Positions 1 through 9,257 of a DNA stretch of 64,000 nucleotides are shown in pieces. The stretch is from NCBI GenBank assembly GCA_026122225.1, contig JANEZZ010001513.1, forward strand, positions 2,818,001 to 2,882,000, given 5' to 3'. Both the position numbers and the translations under genes were made by a program. The DNA comes from Heloderma charlesbogerti. Its lineage: Eukaryota; Chordata; Lepidosauria; Squamata; Helodermatidae. Position 1 is the first letter of the stretch; each line of letters begins with the position of its first letter. The notes beneath the pieces were generated by a model that saw only the letters and a list, made by a program, of their open reading frames with translations, did not search any database and was not told the origin of the DNA.

Positions 1-52
1 TGTCAAGGATTGAACCCTAGTGCAGAAAACAGATGCTAGGGCTGTTGAGCTC

Positions 53-439
53 TAAGGATGGGTGAGAAATCCATTGGGTTCACATTTTAATTCGAGATCG
101 CCCATTTTGCACCTCCTTGAACTGAAAGCAGCCTGATTGCGATTTCTGATGGGAAATACATGATGCATTGTGCAAATAAATAAAATGCTTTCAACAACAT
201 GCTCATGTTTGAAAAATATGCAAGGAAAAGTGCGTGCATTTCTAAAATGCGTACAAACATGCTATAGTCAAAGGCTGCATGTGTACAAAATGCATACAGT
301 TGAAAAATGTGCACAAAGATGTGGATACATTTCTGTGCAAGGGGGGAAAAAGCTTATATGGAACTGGGACAGAACAAGCCTAGCAGTGAAATGGTGAGAA
401 CCTGAACAAAATCAAGTTTGACAGATTCACCCATATCTA
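53..439 (+). mobile_element. hAT-like nonautonomous element (degraded)
   Basis: The two ends form a degenerate inverted repeat: TAAGGATGGGTGAG at the left and TTCACCCATATCTA at the right. The interior has quasi-repeated blocks of the form aaaatgcgtacaaacatg. A reverse-complement relative lies at 41,214-41,610 and shares a block containing acagaacaagcctagcagt and the terminal ttgacagattcaccc. No matching 8-bp duplication is seen, so the exact limits are uncertain. No transposase is encoded. Class assignment is inferred from resemblance to the TAGGG-type ends of the clearer element at 58,483. Confidence 0.5.
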
Positions 440-460
440 GTCACTTTCAGTTACAAAATT

Positions 461-939
461 AGAGGTGTACAAAATTATGCATGGTGTGGAGAATGGGATA
501 GGGAAACATTTCTCTCATAATACTAGAACCTGGGCATCTAGAACCATGAAGTGGTTGGTGGAAGATGCAGGACAGATAAAAGGAAGTATTTCTTCACATA
601 CTGCATAGTTAAACTATGGAATTCACACCCACAGGATGTAGCGATAGCCACCAATTTTGATGACTTTAAAAGGGGATTGGACAAATTCAGGGAGGATAAG
701 AATATTCGTGGCTACTAGTCCTGATGGCTATATGCTACCTCCATTCTCAGAGGCAGTACGCTTATGCACACCAGCTGTGGGGGAACATAGGCAAGAGAAT
801 GCTGTTGCACTCATGTCCTGCTTGTGGGCTTCCTGTGGGCAGCTGGTTGGCAGCTGTGGCAGCTGGTCCACTCTGTGAACTCAGTGCTGGACTACATGGA
901 CCCTTGGAGTGATCCAGCATGGCTGTTCTTATGTTCATG
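461..939 (+). mobile_element. CR1-like LINE 3' end (5'-truncated)
   Basis: This is the decayed C-terminal ORF2 plus 3'UTR of a CR1-clade LINE. It begins agaggtgtacaaaattatgc, includes the tail region ctttaaaaggggattgga, and ends in the CR1-type 3' terminus tgttcttatgttcatg. It closely parallels the copy at 32,151-32,620, which still reads LWNSLPQGVVMATNLDDF. CR1 elements are usually 5'-truncated, as here. The frame is broken and the copy is not functional. Confidence 0.75.
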
Positions 940-1006
940 TAGCTACCAGTGCCAGCAGTGCTGATGCCTTCCATGTCCCCAACCCCCACCCATGCTGTGG
1001 GGTTAA

Positions 1007-1096
1007 GAACCACCATTTTAAAATTTCCCACAGTGACTCTGAGCGATGTTTTATTGGTCCCTGTGGTGCATTGTGGGAAATTTTAAACGGTGGTTC
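1007..1096. repeat. inverted repeat, 27-28-bp arms, 35-nt loop
   Basis: Left arm gaaccaccattttaaaatt continues into tcccaca. The right arm, tgtgggaaattttaaacgg followed by tggttc, is its near-perfect reverse complement with two differences. Gtagctacc and ggtagctat outside the arms suggest a slightly larger palindromic MITE directly after the CR1 tail. No coding potential. The class is unknown. Confidence 0.7.
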
Positions 1097-1099
1097 ATA

Positions 1100-2600
1100 G
1101 CTACCTGTGCTGCCACCAAGTAAGCCAACGCAGGAGAAGGGCCACCGAAGAAACTTTGCCAAAAGCTCAAACTCAGAACTGGCCCTGCCCAGGACAAGCC
1201 CTGAAAAGCCTAATGACAACTGCTTTTGACAGCCCCCTTTCAAAAACGGGCTCTCAAAGACTAATTCAGAGTTGCCCTGACCAGTGAAGAATTTCAGCAT
1301 AGATTCAGTTAAGCGGCCAGGGAATCCTCAGTGGTTTGAGCTATTGTCCAGTATTTTTAGCTGCTTTTAGGTCACTGCATATTTGCAGGGAACTGTGAAT
1401 GCTACTCAGCATCTTGGTGGTCCTTTCATAATTCAACAGGAATTTCATTAAATATGATTTAAACTGACTTGTGCCAGTGTCTGAAGCAAATTAGAGTCAG
1501 AACATTTACTCTCGCATCTTGCCAGGATATGCTAAGCACATAAGATGAGCCAAGTCCTTTTGATCAGGATATCTAAAATTATTATTCCTGTATAGCATAT
1601 TACTGTAAGCATGACACTTCTATTTGAGCTGATAAACGTTTCCGATTTCAGTCTCTTATTTTGAAGATGTATATATGTCATACCCTCTCCACCATATGTA
1701 TAGAAAACTCAGCATTTCAACATTTTTTAAATGTTTAATTAGTCGTATTTGAATGACCAATTTCCAAAATAAAGAAAAGCCCTTCAGATTTTATTTTTAA
1801 AATGTAAGCACCAGAAATCTATGAAATGCATCTGAAATTTAAGATGGTGTATATGGCCGAATTTCCATTTTAATACTGTAACGCTTTAACATGTAACTTT
1901 AACCAACAGAACTAGTATGCATTTTAAAGAAATGCATCCCTGTTCCATCCCATTGCCATTCTTTGCTAGACCGAGAAAGCACGTCCTGTTCCCATTCCTT
2001 CTCAACAGCTCAATCCCCATCTCCACTCCCTCCTTCCTCATCATCCCTGACCTTATCTGCCTGTGTAACCTTCACTCTTGAGTTGCATCTCTCCTGTAAC
2101 TCAGCTTAAAACAGCACATGAACAGGGATAAAAACAAGATGTGACACTCAAACAGCTCACCAAAGACCCCCAGAGACTAGCTGTCCCTTATACATTAGTG
2201 AGCTAAGATGGAAGAAAACATTTCCAAGTGATTGTTCCTCTACGACTCTCTGGTGAGGAGGGCCCCTGAAACTGTGCTCTAGTCCCCTCCACCATATGTA
2301 AATGACTCTGATGGGACATAATGTCTATGCACCCATCTGGAGATGGATGTACTCCCATTATCCACATGACGAGTACTTCAGGCAACCCCAGTCCCTTGCT
2401 TGCTGCTATTAATCAACACCACAAATTAGTCTTACTCTGGAACAAGCAAAGCACTATTCACTGGATGGTTGTAATCATGCTTACAGTGCACTTACCTAGT
2501 TGACAGTACTGCCAGGCAAAATGCTTCATAGCTTTCCGTAATAGATTCACGTGCACATTTTACCAGGAAGGCTTAATTAATCGCGTGCTGAGAATCTTCA
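1100..2600. other. no gene or repeat recognised
   Basis: AT-rich, stop-dense sequence in all frames. I see no coding signature, splice-flanked exon, tandem repeat or recognisable mobile element. The short open frames have no recognisable composition or motif. Confidence 0.5.
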
Positions 2601-2611
2601 CAGGTGAAGTC

Positions 2612-2639
2612 CCTCAAGAAGGCACAGCACTTCTTGAGG
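2612..2639. repeat. short perfect hairpin
   Basis: The arms cctcaagaag and cttcttgagg are perfect reverse complements around an 8-nt loop (gcacagca). There is no U-tract or gene context that would make it a terminator. It is probably incidental. Confidence 0.6.
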
Positions 2640-3071
2640 CAAAGCCTATTGATTCAGAGACAGCCAGGGCATTTGGGCGGCCGACAGCACTGGTGGGATG
2701 GCCTTAGAGATAAAGCAAGGGCAATAAATAATAATGATATGATTAGCTCTGTGTGGACTGCTGTATACAAGGAATGCCTTTTTGTTTTTTAACCAAGTTC
2801 CCCGTTGGGGGGAAGTGGAACTAGAATAGACAAGAAAGGTCATCTAATCTAATACAGAGCAAAAACGAAACAGTCGTGGAGTACAAACAGGAGGAATACT
2901 TCCCAGGTTTCCCATCTTCTATTGGCTGAATTCTGTGTGTGTACAGAGCATACCTCCTTTTCAGCAGTGAATAAACAGGTTTACAGGTTAATTGCTGTTT
3001 TGGATGATAAATGTATAAAACTCAGTTTTGTGCATTGTCTGAGGGACCACAGTGCAGCTGGCTTGCTGAAG

Positions 3072-3426
3072 GTATGGAGCAGGGGTGGGGAACCTCTTTC
3101 AGCCTGAGGGCTAAATTCAATTTCAGGGAAGCTCTTGGGGGCCACATTGCAGTGGTGCATGGGGCCAAAGGCAAAAAGGGCAGGACCAAAAATATTAGAA
3201 ATGCCAGCATATTCTACCTTACAGCTCTTACTGCCAGGAACTAAGGTTTTGGAGAGGCATATCAACCTCTTAGAATAGAGGAAAAAATTGCACCATAGCT
3301 GGGAACACCAAATGACTGGGGTTTGCGGGAAAGGGGGTGGGGCCAGGGGAGAGGGTAAAACTTTGGGGAAGCCCAGAGGGCCAGATTTAGACCCTGGGCC
3401 TGAGGTCCCCCACCTCTGTTATGAAG
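3072..3426 (+). mobile_element. hAT nonautonomous element, CAGGGGTGGGGAACCT family
   Basis: The element proper spans 3,080-3,418 (339 bp). It starts CAGGGGTGGGGAACCT and ends GAGGTCCCCCACCTCTG, an imperfect terminal inverted repeat. It is flanked by gtatggag and ttatgaag, which match at 6 of 8 positions, as expected of an old hAT 8-bp target duplication. A second copy lies in the opposite orientation at 26,587-26,940 and shares the interior block around ttactgccag. No transposase is present, so it would have depended on one supplied in trans. Confidence 0.8.
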
Positions 3427-3540
3427 GTTTGGGTCTGGCTAGTGCCTGGATGGGAAACTACCTGGAGACCCCATGTATGTCACCTTAAGTTCCATGATAG
3501 AAGAACGGTGGGATATAAAGTTACTAGGTGACTATATAAA
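3427..3540 (+). mobile_element. 5S-rRNA-like SINE fragment
   Basis: The stretch ggctagtgcctggatgggaa continuing into actacctggagacccc resembles the internal-control (box C) part of 5S rRNA, followed by a LINE-like tail with gggatataaag. 5S-derived SINEs are known in squamates. Only the 3' part of the 5S-like head remains, because the hAT element ending at 3,418 abuts it. A chance similarity is possible given the short match. Confidence 0.45.
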
Positions 3541-3544
3541 GGAA

Positions 3545-3930
3545 TAATTCTCAGCAAGGATTCTCCCATATCAACCTGTCCATTCACTGAGATCTACAGA
3601 TCAGAGCCTCCTGGTTGTGCCATTGCCTGCACAGGTACATCTGACAGCAATCAGGGGAAGAACCTTTTTGGTTGTGGCACCAAACTTTTGGAATTCTCTC
3701 ATTATTGTGGTGCAGCAGGTTTGATGGTGTTTTGGTGCCTGCTTCATGAAGACACATCTGTTTATCTAGGCATTTGCTGATTTTAATACCTAGTTTAGAA
3801 GGGGTTTTTTTGTTCCTTGTTATCTTTATTTTTTATTTCTATTGTTGCTTTAATGAATTTTGTACAGAGCCTTGTGATTTGATAATGAAGGATGATATAT
3901 AAATATTTTAAACAAACAACAAACAAATAA
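3545..3930 (+). mobile_element. L2-like LINE 3' end
   Basis: A decayed C-terminal LINE frame (the aattctctcattattgt region corresponds to the WNSLP-type block of CR1/L2 ORF2) is followed by an AT-rich 3'UTR ending aacaaacaaataaataag. The 3' end motif gatgatatataaatatttt recurs in other L2-like tails in this window, for example near 28,630. It is a 5'-truncated pseudocopy. Confidence 0.6.
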
Positions 3931-4047
3931 ATAAGAACAAAAAGGGAAACATTGGCTACCATTATGCTGTTTGCTCTGCAAACATTTTCTCCCTGTACTT
4001 TGTAATTTCTACGGGGGGGGGAGTAGAAATGTAATCAATTAGACAAG

Positions 4048-4091
4048 TATTATTATTATTATTATTATTATTAATTAATTAATAATAATAG
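4048..4091. repeat. (TTA)n microsatellite
   Basis: About nine tandem TTA units followed by TTAATTAATTAATAATAATA. It is a simple repeat with no coding meaning. Confidence 0.95.
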
Positions 4092-4981
4092 GTGGGGATT
4101 TGCTTTCTGCTCCACCCAGAAGCCTGAACTGCTAGAAATCAGTGCTCTTCTGTCCTCTGGGGTGGGGGTTGTACAGAAAGATATGGCTTTGCTTTTAGTA
4201 TTCTATTTATACATAGCTTCTCCACAGAGATCTCAACCCCTCCCCCCTCAAGGCTCCATGTATCCTCATACCACAGCTAGCCACCACCTGATGTCCTATT
4301 TTTTCATTGGCTCTTGCTGTTGCTGAACCTTGTGAGCTCAACTCACTCCAACGCTGCCTACGAATTTCCTGTAGTGAGACACAATCTTCTTTTTTCACTC
4401 CTTTCATGTGTTCTTAAGGAACTGATGCATCACGACAAGATTGTATGTTCACTCGTGTAGCCTTGCAACTTCCAGGACAGCTGGGAGGTTATGGTGGAAG
4501 CAAGGGTATCACAGATGATGTTCAGCTCTTCTGCCAAAGAATTAGTATCACAACAAAACATCAACTTGCTGCCCCAAGACACAGATCTAGGGCCAGTAAA
4601 TTCATATCAACATGCTTCTGAAGAGGCACTGATATCCTTTCAGCCGGTACCTATTATTCAGCTGAATGATGGGGAAAAAATTCACTTCTGTGGCTGGATT
4701 CCTTGTGATTATACTGTCATATGGCTTGAAGGAAGCTGGGGAATCTGTTAGGAAAGGCACTGTGGATGAGTGAAATGTCACACTTATGCAGCACTAACTT
4801 TAAATATCATTGCCTGAGTTAAGCGATTCTATTCATACTATCAGAGGGTTTCTTGAAATATGTCTTGTTTGGTTCATTCCTCATGGAACCTCTCTCTGTT
4901 CTTACATCTCAGTGTGTAATGATAAATAATGTATCGTCTTCCCAACTGCCTTGCTAATGTTGCTTCCTTAATGGTACAAGA
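4092..4981. other. no gene or repeat recognised
   Basis: No supported feature. The plus-strand frame of 86 codons at 4,491-4,751 lacks any motif and is not flanked by splice-like sequence that I trust. Confidence 0.4.
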
Positions 4982-5122
4982 CAGCCTTCTCCAACCTGGC
5001 GCTCTCCAGATGTGTTGAACTATAACATGCATCATTCCCAGACAGCATGGCCAAATGCTGGGTGAGGATTATGGGAGTTGTAGTCCAACACAGCTGGGGG
5101 GCACTCAGTTGGGGAAAGTCTG
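4982..5122. mobile_element. palindromic MITE, CAGCCTTCCCCAACCTGG family
   Basis: The ends cagccttctccaacctgg and cagttggggaaagtctg are inverted relative to each other. The interior pairs ccagatgtgttgaacta with gggagttgtagtccaac. Partial copies occur at about 27,522-27,589 and 47,165-47,243. Such palindromes are typical of nonautonomous DNA transposons. No clear target duplication was identified. Confidence 0.7.
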
Positions 5123-6512
5123 ATAGAAGGGATACTTTTCAAAAAGAGAATGAGGGGAGCAAAGAAATGGAAACTAACCCCATTACCACCAGCTTTCTAT
5201 TTAGCAATAACAATGACTGACAGTCCCTAGTTTAAAATGAAATGCAGGTTGGATCCCCCCGCTTCTTTAAAAACCACAACTGAATTCTATTCTTCATTCT
5301 TTCTTCTGTGTGTGCCGTTGTAACAACTGTCGTGTAAGGTTAATGACAGCCTCTCATTACCCTTGTCAAATATGTAATAATGTGGCCCAACAACAGGGTT
5401 GAACAGTGACTGCTTGTCAGACCCCTATGTTTTGCGTAGCAGATGGTCACTGTATTTGGAGACGCCCTGCTCAGATCTATCAGCACTATCCCAGACACGT
5501 GTGTACAGAAAGCATTTTTCTCTAATAGGACAGCTCATGGATGGAATACTGATTGGGCACAGCAAGGCAACTAAGGGTGTGTGTGTGTGTTTCTTTTTAA
5601 TCCCTCTTCATATTATGCTGTGGTCAACAGAAGGAGAAATAAATGCAAGAGCTCTTCTTTTTGTCTGCTCCCAGTTAAACATATCAAGTAAAATCACTGG
5701 GACGTCTTCCATATGCTTAGGATCAGGATGGAAAGGTGGCTAAGTAGCCTTCCATTATTTCTGACATTTACCCCTAAATGGGGCTATTCATAACCACTGA
5801 TGCTGGCAAATTTCTCAATTAGTCAGCTCCTTGGTCAAAACGTGTGCGTTTGTAATGCTGACCTTTGTAGCAGGCCTGGATTGATGCATTATGAATTCAC
5901 GATTAATTGTGGAATTGTCTGTGAGCTTCGGAGCATGTGCAGTCTGCATCTAAACTACGCCATTTCTGCGTATGCACTGAGTTGGTTGATTTAACCCTTT
6001 TTTCCTTAAGGAAATGTGATTATGTCATTTAGCCTTTAGTGAAAGGGCTTTTTTTATTGTTTGGTAAGTAAAAATGTACATTAATGGGTGCTTTTGGGTG
6101 CTACTAGGTGGCACTGGAGCCTGTGAGGTGGACACTGGAAAGGGAATCCAAGTAGGAGGAGGTCGCCATGGCATGGCACAGGTTGATGCATCAGTGTAGG
6201 GCTTTGATAGGTGTGGTTGGCTGCTTACTCCGATATTAACAAAACTTTCCAGAAGTTCCTGGGAAGGTGGAGGTGGCAATGATAATAAATTCATAGACGA
6301 TGCGGCAATAGTTAAAGTGAGCTGGCAAATCTACAGCCCACCTGTATCTCTTACAACCTTTCCAATAAATTCCATTCCTTTCCAACAAAAGAAAGAATTA
6401 AACTTGATTATCAGGCAGGCCACATGGGAACAAATCAGTAAGGGCTGCATAATGTGGTGATGTATGACAGTGGCCCCTCCCTCAAACTTCCTGTCTCAGC
6501 ACTTCCGGTTCC
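5123..6512. other. no gene or repeat recognised
   Basis: A short (GT)n run lies at about 5,579-5,590. The 114-codon frame at 5,399-5,743 and the minus-strand frame at 6,025-6,294 show no family motif and are treated as chance. Confidence 0.4.
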
Positions 6513-6590
6513 CATTTTATTTATTTATTTATTTATTTCATTTCTATACCGCCCAATAGCCGAAGCTCTCTGGGCGGTTCACAAAACTGC
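6513..6590 (-). mobile_element. LINE 3'-end motif with (TTTA)n
   Basis: (TTTA)n is followed by ctataccgcccaatagccga and agctctctgggcggttcaca. Related forms occur at about 13,960, 34,130 and 43,180. This is a recurring 3'-tail sequence of a CR1/L2-type LINE or a SINE derived from it. The A/T-rich tail on the low-coordinate side puts the element on the minus strand. Confidence 0.6.
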
Positions 6591-6668
6591 TTCCCCTTTT
6601 TGATTCCAAATCTCTCCACTTAGTTCTACTATGCACGATACAGTCATCATTAAATCACTCTTGATCTA

Positions 6669-7095
6669 GAAAGAGAAATATATGTTGACATAAGCAGTCC
6701 ATATATCTAAATAGGCATCCATACAACTTTGACAGTTGTAGGAGATACGCGCAACTGTAGCAAGAGCAGTAAGATCTTCAGTCCAGTGAATGATAAGGTG
6801 GTGGGTGTTTTTCCTTCCAAGCTTGGAGGGAAGTCTCTTTGCAATGGTAAGGGCTCTCAGTATCCATTTTTGCTGTCCATCTGTTAATTCCCAGATCACT
6901 GGGATGTAATTTCAAAGCGCATGTACACCTGCTATTGTCAAAGATTTTTCAGAAACAAAATTTACACAAGCAATAACTTCCAACCAACAGGAAGCCACTA
7001 CAGGGCATGCCCACATCATATGCTTCAATGAAGCATTGTCCTCATGACATTGCCAGCATCTAGCAGAGCTACCCAGCTTCTTCTTTACAAGCCTC
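6669..7095 (-). pseudogene. L1-clade ORF2 C-terminal remnant
   Basis: Read on the minus strand from about 7,080 the translation gives ARCWQCHEDNASLKHMMWAC. That matches the C-terminal Cys-His cluster (CWxC...H...W.C) characteristic of LINE-1 ORF2, a putative nucleic-acid-binding segment downstream of reverse transcriptase. Further on it reads ILRALTIAKRLPSKLG and ends YLDIWTAYVN, also an L1-like C-terminus. There is an in-frame stop between the two parts. Only about 140 codons remain and the rest of ORF2 is missing. The upstream side abuts the BovB-like fragment at 7,099. It is an old, dead copy. Confidence 0.6.
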
Positions 7096-7098
7096 TGT

Positions 7099-7484
7099 TT
7101 TGTTGTTTATTCGGTCAGTCGCTTCCGACTCTTCCTGACTTCATGGACCAGCCCACGCCAGAGCTTCCTGTCGGCTGTCGCCACCCCCAGCTCCCCCAAG
7201 GTCGAGTCCGTCACCTCCAGAATATCATCCATCCATCTTGCCCTTGGTCGGCCCCTCTTCCTTTTGCTTTCCACTTTCCCTAGCATCAGCATCTTCTCCA
7301 GGGTATCCTGTCTTCTCATTATGTGGCCAAAGTACTTCAGTTTTGCCTTTAATATCATTCCCTCAAGCGAGCAGTCTGGCTTTATTTCCTGGAGTATGGA
7401 CTGGTTTGATCTTCTCACAGTCCAAGGCACTCTCAGAATTTTCCTCCAGCACCACAGTTCAAAAGCATCTATCTTCCTTTCTTG
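7099..7484 (-). mobile_element. RTE/BovB-like LINE, 3' fragment
   Basis: This is a 5'-truncated copy of the LINE at 9,258-11,512. The minus-strand translation shares RRSNQSILQEIKPDCSLEGM and the ending TLGELGV-x(3)-DRKLWRGLV. On the plus strand it starts with the reverse complement of an (AAC)-rich tail, ttttgttgtttattcggtca. The truncation falls in the DAFELWCW block. It lies directly against an L1 remnant, consistent with insertion into it, but no duplication could be confirmed. Confidence 0.85.
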
Positions 7485-7751
7485 AATCAGTCTCAGTTTT
7501 AACTCTACAGAAATAGTACACGTGGAAGCTAAGGCAACCTTTCATTGATTAGACTGTACAGAGCATCCTCTCCCCTTTTTTGCTTCTTGTCGTTGTTTCT
7601 GTTGTTACTGTTGTGTTGCAAGTAAAAAGATTAAATAAAAAAAATACTATGCATGATACAAGAGTCATGTTGCCAATGAGTTAACAGAACAATATTGTAA
7701 AGAACTGAATTATGTTTTCTACAGCCTTTTTTGGGTGACAGAAAAATAAAA

Positions 7752-7754
<3 letters not shown>

Positions 7755-7789
<35 letters not shown>

Positions 7790-7797
7790 TGTGAAAC
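7755..7797. repeat. (GT)n microsatellite
   Basis: More than 15 uninterrupted GT units followed by tttgtgtg. Confidence 0.95.
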
Positions 7798-9232
7798 ATC
7801 TGGTTGAACTGAATGAATGCTCTTAATGTTTGGTAACCGATGTGCCCATTTTAAGTGCAAATATTCACTGAATATTAGAATGGTCTACTTTGATGATACA
7901 GGCCACTGAATATCAGCCAGTCTTTTCCTGCAGCAAAGCCCATCAATTCTGGTTGGGTGATGGCATTTTCTTTCTTTTCTGGGGCAACATATGTGCTCAC
8001 CTTTGGAGACTTTAGTCATAAATCTTTTATGGGCAGTGAAGAGCCTTTGCCAAAGATTTCCAAAATGTTTTCTGTGAGCAGTATACATGGTGGCATCATG
8101 TTTTCTTTTCAGATTCCAATGGGAGCTGTTAGGAAATGAGGGCACTTGTCAAAAAGGCTGGCTCAGCAAAACCTGGCCTCCCCTCACAGCCCCTCTCTAG
8201 CACTATCATTGTCCTCCCCAGAAACAATCCTACAGACAGACCTTCAGGAGACCAGGGGATATTTCATAAACTGAGGGAAAACAAAGGAGATTTTTTTAAA
8301 GGCTGAGAACTAAGTACCCTACACATAAATGATGCCAAACCATTGAAAAAGGAAGTGTTCTCACTTAGCACATTCAGTTTATTTTGAACAAGGCAAGGGA
8401 AACACAGTAATATAAATTGAAATCACAGTTCCTGCTATTAATAAATACGAAGATGCTAAAGAAACAGGGACAGAAGTGTACAAAAGGGAACTGGTGTAGA
8501 AACGCAGGCAAGTCTCAGCACCAAAACCTCTCCATTAGCATTGCTCCAATAAATAAAGAAATCCCTTTAGGAAGATTCAAACCCCAACATCTTCAAGAAA
8601 AGTGGACGCTATATGGGATTTTCAGACCCACCCACCCTCGCATAAAGCAGAAACAAGCAAATGCACTACCAGGCTTTCTTATGCTAACTCACAGATTTTT
8701 TGTTACTGGAAATGCAAGCAAGCTTTGGGGAAAAGCAATGAGTGCAAAAGTTCACTAAACAAAAGAACAAGGTTGCCATATGCCAGAGGGTTTTTTTTTT
8801 TTCAGATGGCCTGAATTATATATATTTTTGGCCACATGGCAGTTTAAAAAACAACCCCAAACCTTGGACAATACTAGGGAATTCAATCCATTTCAGTGAA
8901 TTAATATATCGGCCAACATCCCATACACATTGTAGGTGGAAACCCTACCAAAAATGAACGTTGTGTTTTTTTGGGAGAAGTGCCTTGGATTGCTCATTGT
9001 TTGCTGCTAATGTTACTGCTTCTCTGAATTTCTCTTAAATACTGTTTTAAAAGCACCCAGAAATACTGAGAACAGCAACAATCTGGTTTTTCATTAGAAC
9101 TATTTCCTGAGGCAAGAAGCCTGAAATTTGATTCCGTGCCTTAGCACTGACATCTCCAACATGGTGCCTGTGGGCATCACTGTGCCCACAGACACCCCTC
9201 TTGGCACATGCCAGGCTCCCTGCCCCTGCTGA
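7798..9232. other. no gene recognised
   Basis: No convincing coding region. The stretch 9,140-9,215 (gcctgtgggcatcactgtgc) resembles part of the repeat family found at 11,513 and 19,460, so it may be a small fragment of that family. Confidence 0.4.
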
Positions 9233-9256
9233 TTTCTCTCTCTCTCTCTCTCTCTC
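9233..9256. repeat. (TC)n microsatellite
   Basis: Eleven or more TC units immediately beside the 3' tail of the minus-strand LINE that follows. Confidence 0.9.
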
Positions 9257-9257
9257 G

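Noticed and set aside
180..330. Repeated spaced units at the left end and at 41,280-41,500, considered as a CRISPR array
   Set aside because: Units vary in sequence and spacing, and occur within transposon-like elements in a vertebrate genome; not a CRISPR.
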